A stretch of DNA of 64,000 bases from Hemibagrus wyckioides (lineage: Eukaryota; Chordata; Actinopteri; Siluriformes; Bagridae). Location: positions 26,514,146 through 26,578,145 of the forward strand of contig NC_080712.1 of the NCBI RefSeq assembly GCF_019097595.1. Reading direction: 5' to 3'. Below, piece by piece: positions 1 through 12,650 of this stretch. The position numbers and the translations under genes are program-made. Every line of letters begins with the position of its first letter. Position 1 is the stretch's first letter. Under the pieces are notes generated by a model. It ran no database searches. It was not told the DNA's origin and saw only the letters and a program-made list of their open reading frames with translations.

Positions 1-278
1 AAATCACTGACGTTGTCTAGGTTAAGAAAAGAGCAAAGCTTTTCAATGGCATTGATTAACAAAGGTGCATTTGTTTTAAAAGGAACTCTAAATTTAAAAA
101 GATCATTCTGCTGATCCAAACCTCCGACCTATGGTGTAAGCAGCAACTGCATTTATCAGACTATTAAATGTCTGCATGTCAGGACTTTTCCTGCTAGTCT
201 TATTCAATTCATGACACAAACTGCTCGTAATAATGTTAAGGAGACTGTTGCCCTGGAAAGGTTACCCCCTTTATGTAC
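1..278. other. ANAPC1 intron 13 (partial), nothing recognised
   Basis: AT-rich sequence lies downstream of the last visible ANAPC1 donor. I translated the minus strand looking for the next APC1 block and did not find it, so the next exon lies beyond the left edge. Confidence 0.5.
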
Positions 279-2241
279 CTCCTCAAGCCTGCTCATATGC
301 TGGACGGTTGCTTTTGCTGGTGTGCTCACATTCTCCAGGGGGGCGTTTAAGTGCGGCAGGGTGTTTGGCAAACTGAAGGTTGGTGACAGAAGACCTGGGA
401 CAAACACTTTGCTCACCTAAGGAGAAAAGACACAATTGTATGTGAGCTTCATCTATGGACAGCCTCAGCTATGAAATCAGCTCCCCCAGCTGCAGGAGGA
501 CATGTTTGCAATACAAGCCTGTGTTTCACTACATAAACAGAGCCATAACTGTAAAACTTCTGTATGACCTCTGGGACTTGCCTATTCCAGCTATACAGAA
601 ACACTGAATGATTTAATGCCAGACGCAAAAAAAAAGCAGAAGCAGCATCGTCTAAATTACAGAGAAGTGCATAGAGAGTATTACAAACCCTTAGAGCAGT
701 CTTCAAAACATGTACATTTCTGATAATATTTAGCTTCTTTGACAGGCTGTTGGGTCTAAGCAAAGGGCCTAAAGCAAAATTTTAGTATTGTCCTTCCCAA
801 TTAAAAGCATCAGAAAGCACTACTGAATTATGATGGTGATACATGATGACAGAACAAACGTAATCATCTTTTCTTTCATTACAAAAAAAAATAGTGAAGT
901 TCCACTGCAAATTTGCAACACAATGTAATCTAATCTGTCAATATTGTTTCAGTGTAAGACCATGCATGGACTTTCATTGCTATATTAAGAGTTATTTTCA
1001 TTCTTTGGCTTTTGATTCATTATGTACTGCTGTTACTGTCATTGTCTATGGATACTATATTTCTTACTGTAAACCACTTTGGGTTAGCCTCTTTTGTGTT
1101 AACTGTGCTCTATAAATAAAGTCTGTCTTACTTGATTGCGCAAACCTAGTATCCGCGGGAAAAAATCGGTTTAAAGCTAGCTCTGTTGAAATAAAAAGGA
1201 AAAGGATATGATAATAGTATAGTTGTTATGCTGATTCTCAGGCTCTGTAGGAATTATGGTTATAAAAAAAGAATAAAATGGATAACAATTCAGCTCATGA
1301 CAAGTACTGGAAAGAGGAATTAAAAAAAATTTATTACTTAGTAATAAATTACAAAAACTAAGCTGTACATAGCTGTGGTCTAGCTGTGGTCTGTATTTCA
1401 GCATTGACACAGAGAACCTGGCTGTTTGTTTTTTATCTTGCAAAAGTAAGTGAGCCAGTTACTGCAGATATGCATCCTCTGTTCTATGGCTGCGGTGTAT
1501 TTCTGTAGAGACAGTGTTAACAGAACAGCATTGTTTTAAACGAGACTAGAATTCATGTAGGTAGAAATACTTTTCGGATCGAGCTTTTCGGATAGAAGAA
1601 TCATTTGGTGTGGCATTTAAATAAAGATTACTTAGCAGATTCTGTACCAGTAAGTGGGGACTATTATCTAGCTTTGACAACTACAGTTATGACTACAACA
1701 CATTTACACATTTCACTCATTACTATTTTGGATGTGTTGTCATATTCATATAAGCAGCAATGTCAAATGCCATATTAAAATAATAAGCTTGCTGATGTAA
1801 ATCTTGCTTCTGAACTGATTACGCCCCCGGATAAAGAGAAGTGTTAACAATTATAGATATCTATACACAATCAATCAGTACAGGATTCGTTGGAATTAAT
1901 TTATATGGATAGACTTCATGACGTACACAGACAGAACGTTGGAAGAACATGACACATAGATAAGCTCACCCGTGTGACTCCTGTGTACAACACCAAGCTG
2001 CCATTGGTTTCTAATACCAGCAAAGCATCTATGTTCTATAGAACAAGAATGAAAGTATTTAGAAATTAAAGACTCGGGGGTGGGGGCTGTAAGAAAAATA
2101 ACATTACAACTCAATCCATTTTTTAATATGCATAATATACTACTAGGATATTTAGATTTGCTGAAACACAATAATATACATACATACACACACACACACA
2201 CATATTATATATATATATATTCATTTATTTATTTATTTTTG

Positions 2242-2291
<50 letters not shown>

Positions 2292-5200
2292 AACAAAAAG
2301 TTAAGGATATTTGGCTTTTAGGTGAAATTTATGGAAAATGTAAAAGTTCATGCTACAGTGATATTATATCATGAAAGTAGGGCATTTAAGTAGAAGCATG
2401 CAATGGTGATTTCCTCATCTCAAACAATTTATTGAAACAAAAGCCAACAACAGTGGTGGTTATACCACAACAAAAAAATGTCAATGTCTCAATAATTTGT
2501 CATGTGCCCTTGACCATCAATTACAGCTTGACAACGACGTCTCATGCTGTTCACGAGTCGACTTATTGTCTGTTGAGGCATGGCATTCCACTCTTCTTGA
2601 AGGGCGGCCCTCAGGTCATTGAGGTTCTGGGGTGCAGGGTTACGAGCCTCTACACGGCGACTCAGCTGATCCCATAGGTTTTCTATGGGATTCAGGTCTG
2701 GAGAAAGTGCAGGCCACTCCATTTGAGGTACCCCAGCCTCCAGCAGCCGTTCCCTAATGATGCGACCTCGATGAGCTGGAGCATTGTCATACATGAAGAT
2801 GAAATTAGGCCTGTATTGTTCATGCAGGGGCACAATGACTGGATTAATGATGTTATTCAGGTAGTATTGGCTTGTCACTGTACCATTCACAAGATGTAGG
2901 GCAGTTCTGTATTGAGTAGACACACTTGCCCAGACTGTAACACCACCACACCACAGTGGCTGATGCATAGCGCTCTCCAACATTGTTGGCGGCCATCATT
3001 TCTGCTCAATGTGAATCGACTTTCATCAGAGAACAGCACTGAGGCCCACTGGTCCCTCGTCCAGCTTAAATGCTCCCTGGCCCGACGCCTGTGCCTGGTG
3101 GTGTGGTTACTTGGGTGCCTCTCATCTCCCTTAAATGTGCCTGGAGTTGAGTGGCATTCATCAATCGGTTCTGCAGGGCACTGTTCACAATGAAGCGGTC
3201 ATCAACGTGGGATGTGGCTAAAGGACGTCCACTTATATGCCTTTCTGTGACTCTTCCAGTCTCTCTGTATCTCTGTCGCAACCTGCTGATGACACTCTTT
3301 GACACTCTAAGCTCAGTGGCCACTTCCCTCTGAGAACATCCTGTTTGAAGCCTCGCAATGGTGAGGTACTGTTGATCAATTGTTAGGTGTCGTCTTGGTC
3401 TCATGATGTCAAAATGTGAACAGCATGATGAAGAGGACTGTTTAAACACCAATTCTAATTGAACCAGAACATTTATTGGTCGATTCATGGATCAAACACC
3501 AGTTGTGAATTTTGCCGTTAAGCACCTTGTTAGAAAACAGTAAGTTATGCAAAAAGTACTGAAACACTGAACAGTTGGACATGTGCATTCAAAAGTGTAG
3601 AGAAGGTCAAATTAAGTTCACCTGTAAAGGTTATAGTGCATTTTAGGTGCATCCTGAAATTTCACCCGAAAGCTGAATATCCTTAACTTTTTGTGAGTAG
3701 TGTAAATATATATATGTATGTGTGTATATATATTAGGGCTGCCAAAATTAACGTGTTAATAATGCGTTAATGCAAATTCATTTTAACGGCACAAATTTTA
3801 TTAACGCGCGATTAACACAGCGCACATTTTCTTTTGACCCTTGGCCTTGCCCGTAGTTTGGGAAATGGGAAATGCAGCAGCAAACCGAAACTGAGAAAGA
3901 AAAACGTCTTCTTTATATATAAAACGATGTCTGATGGTTCTGTCGACAAGACAAAGTCTGCATTTATTGTGGATGTGAATTAAGTCATCACCGCAGCATG
4001 TCGAGTTTAAAATATCACTTGATGGCGAAGCATACAGCTGATACAGAGAGCTCTCCTGCCCCTCTTCAAAGGCAGACAACACTAGATTGTTTTCAGCGGA
4101 GATGTAATGTGAACCTGTGTTTTTTCTATGTTCTTTACTTCATGTGTTTAATAGTCATGAGCAAGTTATTTGAAAAACATGTCTATGTTATTTATGCTCT
4201 ATATTTAAGGTGGTTTCAGTAATAAATGTTCACTTTGCAGGTTTAGAAGAAGTGATCTGAAAATGTTAACAGGCTTGTCTAAGTAAATAGCTCAGTGCAA
4301 AGAAAGAAGTAATTGTTTTCTGTTCTTTTTTTCATATGTTTAATCTAGTCTTCATGCTCTATGTTGAATATGGTTTCACTTATAATAAACAACATACATT
4401 TTAATATTTGTCCATGCCCATGTTGATTAGAGTATTAAAAACAAAAAAAGTATTAATTTAAGGTACATTTAGAATGGATAGAAATGTGCAATTAAGTTGC
4501 GATTAATCACGAGTTAACTCATGACAATCATGCGATTAATCGCGATTAAATATTTTAATCGATTGACAGCCCTTATATATATATATAATTCACTTGCTGC
4601 CTAATATATCCCACCCACTAACAGGTGCCATGATGAGGAGATAATCAGTATTATTCACTTCACCTCTCACTGGCCATAATGTTATGCCTGATTGGTGTAT
4701 ATTTCTGCATATATCTTTTATTTCCGATCATTTCAACAATTTTCGCATTCGTTGCCTTGGGCTCGTTTCCTTACCTCCAATGGTGCCGCATCTTTGGCAG
4801 GAATGGAGGTAACTGATACAAATATAAGCTGGGAAGTTTCACTGCTTTCAAGAAATTTGACACACCTGGAAGAAGAACCCGAAAATAGACAAGAAATCTG
4901 TGTAAAAGCTAAAACCAGAACTATTTTTTTATGGACTATCTAAGAAGCAAGCATAAGTGAAATTTTTAACATCACAAACAAGAAGAAGGTAAAGGATTCT
5001 GAAATAATGGCAGGGAAGTGAGTGTATGCTCACCTGAGCTGCTGGTGAGATTCAACCAGGAAGCACAGATATCTGTTCTCACACAGGTCAGAAGTAATGA
5101 ACACTTTGGATGCCTGGCAGCTCTTCTCCCTAAGCAAGTATATGAATTCAGAGAATATAATGATAATATGATTATAATGAGATCCTTTAAATCATAAGCT

Positions 5201-7412
5201 CACTTTAAATATTCTTTACAGAAACCACTTAAACAAAATAAGACAGAGGAGTCAAAATATTAATAAAAGAAGAAAAATAAAGGTCAATGACAGGAATGCA
5301 CACATTATAGGGCACATGAACTGGACTCTATTCACTGCATGAACAGATGTGTTGTGATTTGATTGAAATAGAGATCACCAAGACTAATACACAGCTTGTT
5401 AAATCTATTATGTTGACTATACAGTTTTGTCTTTTAATCTCTCATCACAATGAGTTGGCTCGAATATTGTTTACAGAAAACGAACCTAGAGGCGTCCATA
5501 TTTTTCCCCACTCTGTAGCTCGAAGGCACAAAGGTCATAAATGACTTTCAACTTCTGAGTCAAGTCGAGCGCTGCACAAGTGTGTGGGCTGGGGTACAGG
5601 GATGAATAAAGTCAGAAATGTACTGTGGTGCAAGACCGCAGGTGGCCTTGAAGGTTATTATAAGAACTCTTAATACAGAAAGGGACAGGTAACTGGAGCA
5701 GTTTACATAGCGTGGGTGGAACGTGGGCTGATTTTAGTGTGTCTGAGAACTGATTTGAATTTATTGTAATTAAGCATGAATTTTAGCATGAAAGCCAGTA
5801 GCCAAGGCAAGAAGTGATAAATGTATGATCTAGTGTTCAGCATGTTTGCTGTTATAGCAATATCTAGCAAAGGTGTAGGAAGGTAAATCTTTTTAAGTGA
5901 GCTAACATGAGAATCAAAATTAAGTTATGAGTCAAATAAGTGATATAAATTTTACAGATTGGTTTAGGATTAAATGTGGACTTTGATTTCAATACAGAGG
6001 TCAGACTGGCCACTAATAAGAGGCTGATCTTCTGTTTTGTCATTACTGAATAGAAGGGAACATTGTGGATACAGATGGTAAAAGTGAGGATGGAGAATGA
6101 GGAATAGCAGGGCTAGTATTTATATAGCTCTGATTTTCTTCTGCATAAGAGTGAAAACCAAAGCAATGACCAATTATGTGACAGAAGGGCAACCTACAAG
6201 GAAAACCCAGGTTCAGGTCTTGGACCTCTTTCTTATAATGTTTACCTTAGCACATAGATTCAGTGTTTGAATTTCTCATCACTTTATATTTAATCACAAT
6301 ACTTTTTAATTTTTAATTTTGTGAGATCACTGAGGTCATATGTAAAGCTACCTGAATTAGTTCTATATAAAAGTACTACAATCTGAAATATAAAAGTACT
6401 ACAATCTGAGTTTCCTCAGTTTACAGCTAAGAATCAGAATAAGAGGTCAACCATTTTAGAACACAGCCTTCATAGCTTCTAACCTGTAGGAACTTGTGGT
6501 CTCTGTCCACAGCTGCTCGATGCAGAGGTCAGGCGGGATGGGCTCCATCTCAGGCACTGGGGCTGTTTCGTTCAGGGTGCTATTAGGGGATGTCAGCAGG
6601 CTATGTCCTCGGGCTGATGGTGAGTGGCATGACATGTTGAAGCGCTGTGCTCCTGTAAAAGAAGGTGCTGCCATGCCAGGGGAGTGGGCTCGGCTAATAA
6701 ACAAGCACACACAGCAAAAGTAAAACACGTGCTGGAAACGCTGTTGCAACTAAATTATGCCTAGTTATAGTGATGCCTTTCAATTGGAGTTATAATTAGT
6801 GCTTCAATACGGAGAATCTACATTGGGACCGAAACACTTGATAGGATCTGACACATTACAAATATTAAATACTTATACACTACCAGTCAAAAGTTTGGAC
6901 ACACCTTTTAATTCAATGTTTTTTTATTTCTTTTCTACATTCTTGAACAATATTGGAGATTTCAAAACTATGAAATAACACACATGGACATAAGTAATCC
7001 AAATGTAATGACAACAAAAAACAGTCAGTTGTCTTTTTAAGACACTAAGGTCAGGTGTTCTGGAATAGTTCTTGCAAGAACAATATTGTCAAGTGCATTT
7101 GCAAAACCCATCAAGCACCATGATGAAGACCATCCCAGGAAAGCAAGACCAAAATTTACCTCTGCTGCAGAGGAGATGATCATTTAGAGTTACCAGCCTC
7201 AGAAATCACCAATTAACAGCACCATTAGAGCCGTTATGAAGGCTTTACAGAGCATCAGTAGCAGACATATCTCAATATCAACTGTTCAAACGAGATTATT
7301 GTGTATTTCGGCCGCCTTCAGCATTGTTTTACAATGTAGTAAGAAATAAACATCAGGAAAGACCATGGAATTAGAAGATGTGTCCAAACTTTTGACTGGT
7401 AATGTGTGTATG

Positions 7413-7458
<46 letters not shown>

Positions 7459-10400
7459 CATGCCATTACACTTTCTCACAACTTGTAGAGTGTAGGAAAA
7501 AGAATAACCGTCAGGAGGTGGTTTAAATGAGCTATACAGAGCATGTCTGACCTGAGAGCGGCCATGTTGGAGATACTGGGAGAGTGTGCACGGGAGTGCA
7601 ATGCAGGTGACGCAGGCACACGGCTCTGGTTATGCAGGGCATGACAGTGCAGGGGCGAACCAGGGGAGTCTAGTCGGTTCATGCTCCTCAGATGGGGGCC
7701 GAGTAAAGTGGGTGCGGATGTGAGAGCCTGAGCCGGCCCATCCTGACTGGGAAACTTTAACACCATAGACTGCTCCTGCAGCATTTACATAGGCTTGTTA
7801 AGAGATATTTTCTTAAGTAAAAATAAATACAGCGTAAGTATTTCTGCTGTGTCAGAAAAAGTGTAACTACACACACACAAAAAAAAATTGTATATAATAG
7901 TTTTGTGTGTGTGGATTATCACAAATATTTTGCACTGCTATACATTTAAGTATAGAACTAAAAACAAGGTTTTACAGGAATGGTAAAGCTGAATCACTGT
8001 TACCTCTCGTGTGACTTTGCGCAAAGCCCAGATTGTATGACTACACTGCTGCATGTCATAGGTCATAATGATGGAGGGTTCTGCACAGGAGAACACCACA
8101 CGAAAAGTGCGGTCGGATACATACTGCAGCCGCTGTGTCTCAATCAGCCCTGTCAGAGCCAGACAAATGGGTTAAACTCTTTCCAGATACAGTCTCCTCC
8201 GAAAATATTGGAATGTCAAAGCCAATTCTTTTGTTTTTTTTGCTATACACCAAAGACATTTGTTTTGAAACCAAACAACAAATATGACACAGTAGATCAG
8301 ATTTTCTGATTTCATATCCTGCTATGACATTTTGATGTGTTGAAGTTTGAAAATTTTGTGACAGACCACACAATTTTCTGGGCAGCAAAAATATTAGAAC
8401 ATTTTCGTCAGTCACTATAGCTCATAAGAGAATGAACAGACTGCATCTCACCTGAAGACTTGCAGACAACAGGGGCTATTTCTTCCAGAGGGTGGAGCAA
8501 GCTAAAGAGGGTGGGCAGAGGCCCCCTGACCAGGGAAAAAGACAAAGCAATTAAAACATATACACACACAAATATTATCTCGCATTAATTAAATCCACAA
8601 GCCAGTGAGGGGAAATACTAAGAATTCAGTACCTTGAAAGGCTCAGTGGAGCAGCAGACACCACATTTGTGCGCTCAAAAAGCAATCCAAATTTAGTGGG
8701 CCACAAAAAGGAGACCTAAATTACATACGATCAAACTGTTACCATGGTAACATTGATACATCACGAGTTCCCATGCTAATTCTTACAAATGATTTTATTT
8801 AAAATATTGATTTCAGCATGAACATGACAATGAAGCAGTAGATCTGGAACAATTTACCTGAAATGGCAGTGGGGAAATGAAGTCCTTCCCACTCACAGAG
8901 TGTATATTCACACATGTTTTCTGAACAATGCAGACACTCTGTTCAACTGTCTCCTTTTCTGCAGATCAAATATAGAAAACAGCTCAATTGAAGCAACAGT
9001 TACATTCACAATTACAGGTACATGAAATATTCACTCTAGCCAACAATGTAAAAGGGGCTTACCCTCTTTCCGGGATTGGGGAACAGTGAAATTGCACCAC
9101 AGGGCCTATATAAGAAGGATTATAATACAAGAGATAAGTTTCTAAAATAGACAGAATTTTATATATATAAAATGCATAAGGAGCAACACCAGTAGGCAAT
9201 TTTGCCACTGCTATGCTCCCGTATCTATATCACTTCTCTACTCCTTAATATTATCACTGGTCAGTGGGTCAGGGGTTTGGTTAACTCACAAAATGACAGA
9301 TGTATTTTCCAGGAGAAACTACTGTATATAGAGATGTGCATTTGGGTCATTTTCACAACTCAAACACAAAATGAAGGAGTTAAAAGTGGGAGAGCTCATA
9401 TTCTTACACCATCAACAAAGCATAATGGCAGAAAGTCTGTGGGTGGTTCTATACTCTCACATCTTGCGTTGTAAAAGAAGTTAAATGTTAAAAGCTTATT
9501 AAAACATTATAACTGGCACCAGTATAACAGTCATTTGAAACTTGATTGGGGAAAATGGGTTGCCGCACACTAAGATTATTGCATCGAGCTCATAAACTTT
9601 ATTTGGTCGTATATAGCGGTGATGCATGTTTATAATAATCTGACCTTTCTACAAAAGCAATTTGCACAAATAATAGTAATAAAGCACTGAAATGCAGCTA
9701 TCTGTGCAGAAGGGAAGCAACATGAAACATTTAAAGGCTGAAAAAGCAAATAAATAATAAATTAATGAATTAAAAAAAAGAATTGGATTTATTGGTTTTA
9801 TCTGACTACTGAAGGCATGGTCTGGAAAGCACTTGCAAGGATCAAGATCTCATCACCAAATGATTGTGTGGTTTGAGTGTTTAGGAGATGTGCACAGAAT
9901 TTCCAAAACATTAGGTAGTGTTGCCATGGTGACATTACCAAGAACGGGACTTCACACCAAAATTGATAAAAAGACAAAAAGAAAACTTATCAGGAAGGCT
10001 GTCAAGAGCCTGAGTGCAACATTTAAGGAGCTGCTAGAGTATCTGACAAGAACTTCTGTCACTTCCTGCATGTGATAAAAGTCACATTCATTCTCATTTA
10101 CGTATCTAAGGTAGTAGGGTGAGGTAGGGTGGCTAGACTGAAGCCCTTTCTTACGAAAATAAAAAACATCCTTGCTTACATTGTGCGACCCACCATGTTG
10201 TTATGTCTTATCAGACTTTTTGGCTCTAATTTTAAAAGATATGTTTGTCACAAAAATCAGACGGCTTATCATCCAAATGACACTAGCCTCAATGAAGCAT
10301 GGTGGTGGCAGCGTCAAGCTATGTGCTGCTTCTCTTCAGCTGGGACTGGGGCACTATTCAAGAAAGAGGGAATCATGGTTAGCTCCAAATATGTATTTTG

Positions 10401-12077
10401 GCACAAAACCTGCAGACCAATGAATGGCCCATGTGATCCACTTGCAAACACATCTGGAGCATTTTCGCAAGGAAGAGTGGAATAAAAAGTCAAGTCAACA
10501 ATATACTTATTTGGGAGACTTTTACCCACAAAGACTGAGAGCTGTATTAGAAACAAAAGATGTTTTCAAGAAAGTTTTCCTTCATAAAACTTTTATCTAT
10601 TCGACGCATTTCAAGATTTGTTTACTTTTTTACATCACAAAAACCTGCTATTTTAACATGAATGTGTAGATTTTGTATATTCACTGTATTAAAACAAATA
10701 TATCAGCTGCCTTTGTGGTTTTTCCCCTACCATGGCAAAAAAAAAATTCAAATGTATTACTATTATGTCCAATTCTTCATTTAAAGCATCCATGTTAATA
10801 GACACTCACTGAGCACCTAACTTTGCTCTCAAAACAGCCTCAGTTCTGCATGACATGGATTCCCCAAAAAGTTGAAATTCAGCTTTACATCACTTCCACC
10901 AGCCAGGACTTTTGACACATCTTCATCTGTATAGTTTTAGTGAGTCTATACCCACTGCAGCCTGAGCTTTCTGTTCTCAGCTAACAGAAGCAATTCTTGT
11001 GCATTCGTAGATGCTTTTCTGGTCACTTAAATTGCATAGCATTTCTTTTAGCTCAAAGCAGTCTGGCCAATTGTGTTGATTTCTCTCATTAACAAGGTGT
11101 TTCTGTCCACAGAACATCTGCTCACTGGATGTCATATTTTTAATGCACCATTCTGAGTAAAGTCTAGACCATTTTGTGTGTAAAAATCCCTGGAGATCAA
11201 CAGTTAAAGAAATACTGAAACCCTTCTGTCAGGCACCAACAACCATGCCACAGTCAAACTCTAACATCACATTTTTCCCCATTTTGATGGTTGATGTAAA
11301 TATTACTCAAAGCTGCTGGTGTGTATCTGCATGATTTTATACATGCTCAGCCTCCACACAACTGGCTGATTAGATAACTGCATGACAGTGTAGGTGTACA
11401 TGTGTTCCTAAGATGTGCTCCAAATTTGATTATTTGCTTCCATAGTACTGATACCTGCAGAACTGGGCTGTCCACAGTGAAAGACTTGTACACATATGAA
11501 GCTTGACTTTTGGTCCCACGGCTCCAGATGACCATTTGTCCGGCCACGTACAGCTCCTCTTCATACTCTGCTTCATCAGACATTGCAGGTGAGCTTTTCC
11601 TGAGCTGCCAGGACTCCTGCTGGAAAAAAGAAATCAATGTAAACTGAGGGAATATTTCACAAGACATCTGTCTGTCTGTGCTGTACAATAAATTGTTGTG
11701 GTTCCTACCATCTGTCAATAGAAATTATATGAATTTCTCATCCTACAGATGTCGCACAATGTTCTCAAACAGCAACTCCGAGGTGAATGAGGTGTGTGAG
11801 AGCAGAGATATCCGTGCTTGAATGAAGGAATTGTGTAGTGTTGGTGAAGAATGCCACCTACTTTCTCTCTCTCCTGGAGGCTGACCTCCTGCAAGGAACC
11901 CACCAGGCCGGCCGTTCCATCAGAGCACCAGAGCTCGGGGGCAGGCTGCAGCTGGCGCAGCTGAAGGTTCACGGCGCTTGGGTGGCGTTGGCAATGCCCA
12001 CGGCCGAACGGGACAAACGGCTGCAGTTCCCCAGCGGCTATCATCATGGCAGCTCTCTCTTCATGCACGTTCGACAT
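279..12077 (-). CDS. anapc1: Anaphase-promoting complex subunit 1, first 551 codons (5' part of gene, 13 coding exons)
   Basis: APC1 is the largest scaffold subunit of the APC/C, the nuclear and cytoplasmic ubiquitin ligase that drives mitotic exit. Coding exons, 5' to 3' on the minus strand: 12077-11862, 11619-11455, 9105-9063, 8958-8858, 8715-8633, 8525-8452, 8149-8004, 7775-7552, 6693-6484, 5129-5034, 4865-4775, 2035-1970, 416-279. All junctions are GT-AG and phases agree, giving 1653 nt without a stop. The start is the ATG at 12077 (MSNVHEER), as in vertebrate APC1. Recognisable family blocks are FVPFGRGHC, LQLRQLQPA, EELYVAGQMVIWS, FTVDSPV, WPTKFGLLFER, IPAKDAAPLE, LVLYTGV and KVFVPGL. 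The segment covers the N-terminal beta-propeller region and its Ser-Pro-rich loop (about residues 290-400), which is phosphorylated in mitosis in other vertebrates. Full-length APC1 is about 1,940 residues, so about 70% lies beyond the left edge. The second exon has a NAGNAG acceptor (11619 or 11616) that adds or omits one Gln. The introns carry several transposons. Confidence 0.96.
417..1969. other. ANAPC1 intron 12
   Basis: Non-coding. At about 1010-1130 on the plus strand the sequence resembles the 3' tail of a fish L2/RTE-type LINE: a cactttgggtta-like motif followed by ataaataaag. The rest shows nothing recognisable. Open frames here, such as minus 763-449, have no family resemblance. 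Confidence 0.45.
2165..2290. repeat. (TA)n/(CA)n/(TTTA)n microsatellite
   Basis: A compound simple repeat of CA, TA, TTTA and TA runs that abuts the left end of the Tc1-like element. Tc1 elements insert at TA dinucleotides. Confidence 0.95.
2291..3703 (-). mobile_element. Tc1-like DNA transposon, degenerate (family A)
   Basis: The ends are inverted repeats: plus-strand acaaaaagttaaggatatt near 2293 and its complement aatatccttaactttttgt near 3677-3695. The region between encodes Tc1 transposase remnants on the minus strand. The left end lacks the outermost bases seen on the right, probably through microsatellite slippage. It sits in ANAPC1 intron 11. A truncated second copy is at 48057-48955. 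Confidence 0.88.
2489..3488 (-). pseudogene. Tc1-like transposase, internally deleted
   Basis: The N-terminal part (3488-3066) carries a helix-turn-helix region (CSQREVATELRVSKSVISRL) and a GRP-like linker (HISGRPLATSH). The C-terminal part (2983-2489) carries the catalytic-domain motifs YDNAPAHRG and [14 protein letters not shown]. The two lie in different reading frames around 2980-3070. The 48057-48955 copy keeps a segment after RGTQV that is missing here, so an internal deletion plus frameshift has inactivated it. Confidence 0.85.
3734..4574. mobile_element. Non-autonomous hAT-like element
   Basis: Terminal inverted repeats are tagggctgccaaaatta at the left and a sequence ending gattgacagccctta at the right. 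Subterminal GTTAAT and GATTAATCG motifs recur at both ends. At 3998-4090 on the plus strand a remnant reads MSSLKYHLMAKH, resembling the CxxH part of a BED-type zinc finger found in hAT transposases, but no catalytic domain remains. The flanking AT repeat hides any target duplication. Confidence 0.75.
4588..4699. mobile_element. Right end of Tc1-like element (family B)
   Basis: The sequence ends cataatgttatgcctgattggtgta, the terminus shared with the copies at 36082, 40821 and 63452. Only about 110 bases remain, the left part having been lost next to the hAT-like insertion. It lies 76 bases from ANAPC1 exon 11. Confidence 0.75.
5130..6483. other. ANAPC1 intron 9, with a possible LINE relic
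   Basis: Non-coding. About 5590-5770 resembles the antisense RT-region repeats at 33430 and 61440 (gcaggtggccttgaaggtta type), but is strongly diverged. A short direct duplication (tataaaagtactacaatctg) occurs at 6365 and 6390. Nothing else is recognised. Confidence 0.35.
6878..7406. mobile_element. Non-autonomous Tc1-like element (family C)
   Basis: Inverted ends match closely: ccagtcaaaagtttggacac at the left and gtgtccaaacttttgactgg at the right. The interior of about 480 bases has no open transposase frame, only short Tc1-like fragments. It lies in ANAPC1 intron 8 beside a (TA)n tract at 7417-7455. Confidence 0.85.
7552..7775 (-). CDS. anapc1: ANAPC1 exon 8: phospho-regulated Ser-Pro loop
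   Basis: This exon encodes residues 277-351 and contains repeated SP and HSP motifs (DSPGSP, PASPALHS, AHSPSIS). The next exon (6693-6484) continues the loop with AHSPGM, CHSPSA and TSPN. In vertebrate APC1 this disordered loop is the autoinhibitory segment relieved by Cdk phosphorylation so that Cdc20 can bind. The assignment comes from sequence resemblance, and phosphorylation here is inferred. Confidence 0.85.
8185..8432. mobile_element. MITE related to the long-TIR element at 37831-40797
   Basis: It begins ctcctccgaaaatattggaa and continues with gctatacaccaaagacattt. Both blocks are shared with the terminal repeat of the element at 37831. The other end, aaaatattagaacattttcg, is roughly the inverse. 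It lies wholly inside ANAPC1 intron 6 and ends about 20 bases from exon 6. Confidence 0.6.
9780..10670 (+). mobile_element. Tc1-like transposon fossil (plus-strand transposase relic)
   Basis: Plus-strand frames read transposase fragments in order: RISKTLGSVAMVTLPRTG and KIDKKTKRKLIRKAVKS (DNA-binding part) near 9890-10010, then ASMKHGGGSV near 10290 (catalytic region). Frames shift repeatedly and stops interrupt. Lies in ANAPC1 intron 2. Confidence 0.75.
10797..11345 (-). mobile_element. Tc1/mariner-like fragment (family D)
   Basis: It begins gacactcactgagcacctaa, the inverse-end motif of the fish element whose left end (cactcactggccattttaat) is at 14290. It then carries antisense transposase-related sequence. 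Related pieces occur at 14288, 15225, 24215 and 56280. There is no intact frame. Confidence 0.6.
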
Positions 12078-12274
12078 GAGTCCCCAATATCAGCATTTTA
12101 TTTCTGTGTGTGGGAAGAGTTTATATTTTCATATGATCAGACAAATAACTTTCCTTGTGTTTTGTTTTTTTTCTTTCTGCTTCAGCATGCCACTCTTCTT
12201 CTAATGAAGATAAATGATAAATACTGTTAATGTTAGAGACTTCCCTAGGGTGTTTTTTTTTAATTGACTAATTA

Positions 12275-12510
12275 GTACCAGGCAACACAGTGACACAGCC
12301 GGTAGCATTGCTACCTCACATGCCATTCAAAAATTCTCTGGAGTTCCTGTTCCAGGTTTTGTGGAGTTTCTGTGCGGGTTTCTTCCTGTTTCCTCCTACT
12401 ACCCAAAGCCATGACTGTAGGTAGACTGGTTAAAACAGATGTGATCGTCAGTGTGCATGGTAGCCTGGGATAGAACAGCATATCTCCTAGGATTTATCCT
12501 CACACAAATG
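12275..12510. repeat. SINE-like interspersed repeat
   Basis: The phrases cacagtgacacagccggtag, cattgctacctcaca and tttcctcctactacc match the common fish repeat that begins with a tRNA-like gcacagtggct head. The antisense counterpart is seen at 14945-15125. It lies between the ANAPC1 start exon and the promoter. Confidence 0.55.
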
Positions 12511-12650
12511 TTTCAAATCATTTGATTGAGTTACAAAGACTATTCACTTAGATCAAAGTCCCTTTTAAAAAGAATCAACAAAATAGTGATTTCCTTGATG
12601 GAAACATTTTTAAAAAATTCCTAACTCGTATTCTCAGGTTTTAGCAGGTA

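Noticed and set aside
449..763. 104-codon minus frame tested as an ANAPC1 exon
   Set aside because: Does not match APC1, and the flanking exons (2035-1970 and 416-279) join in phase without it.
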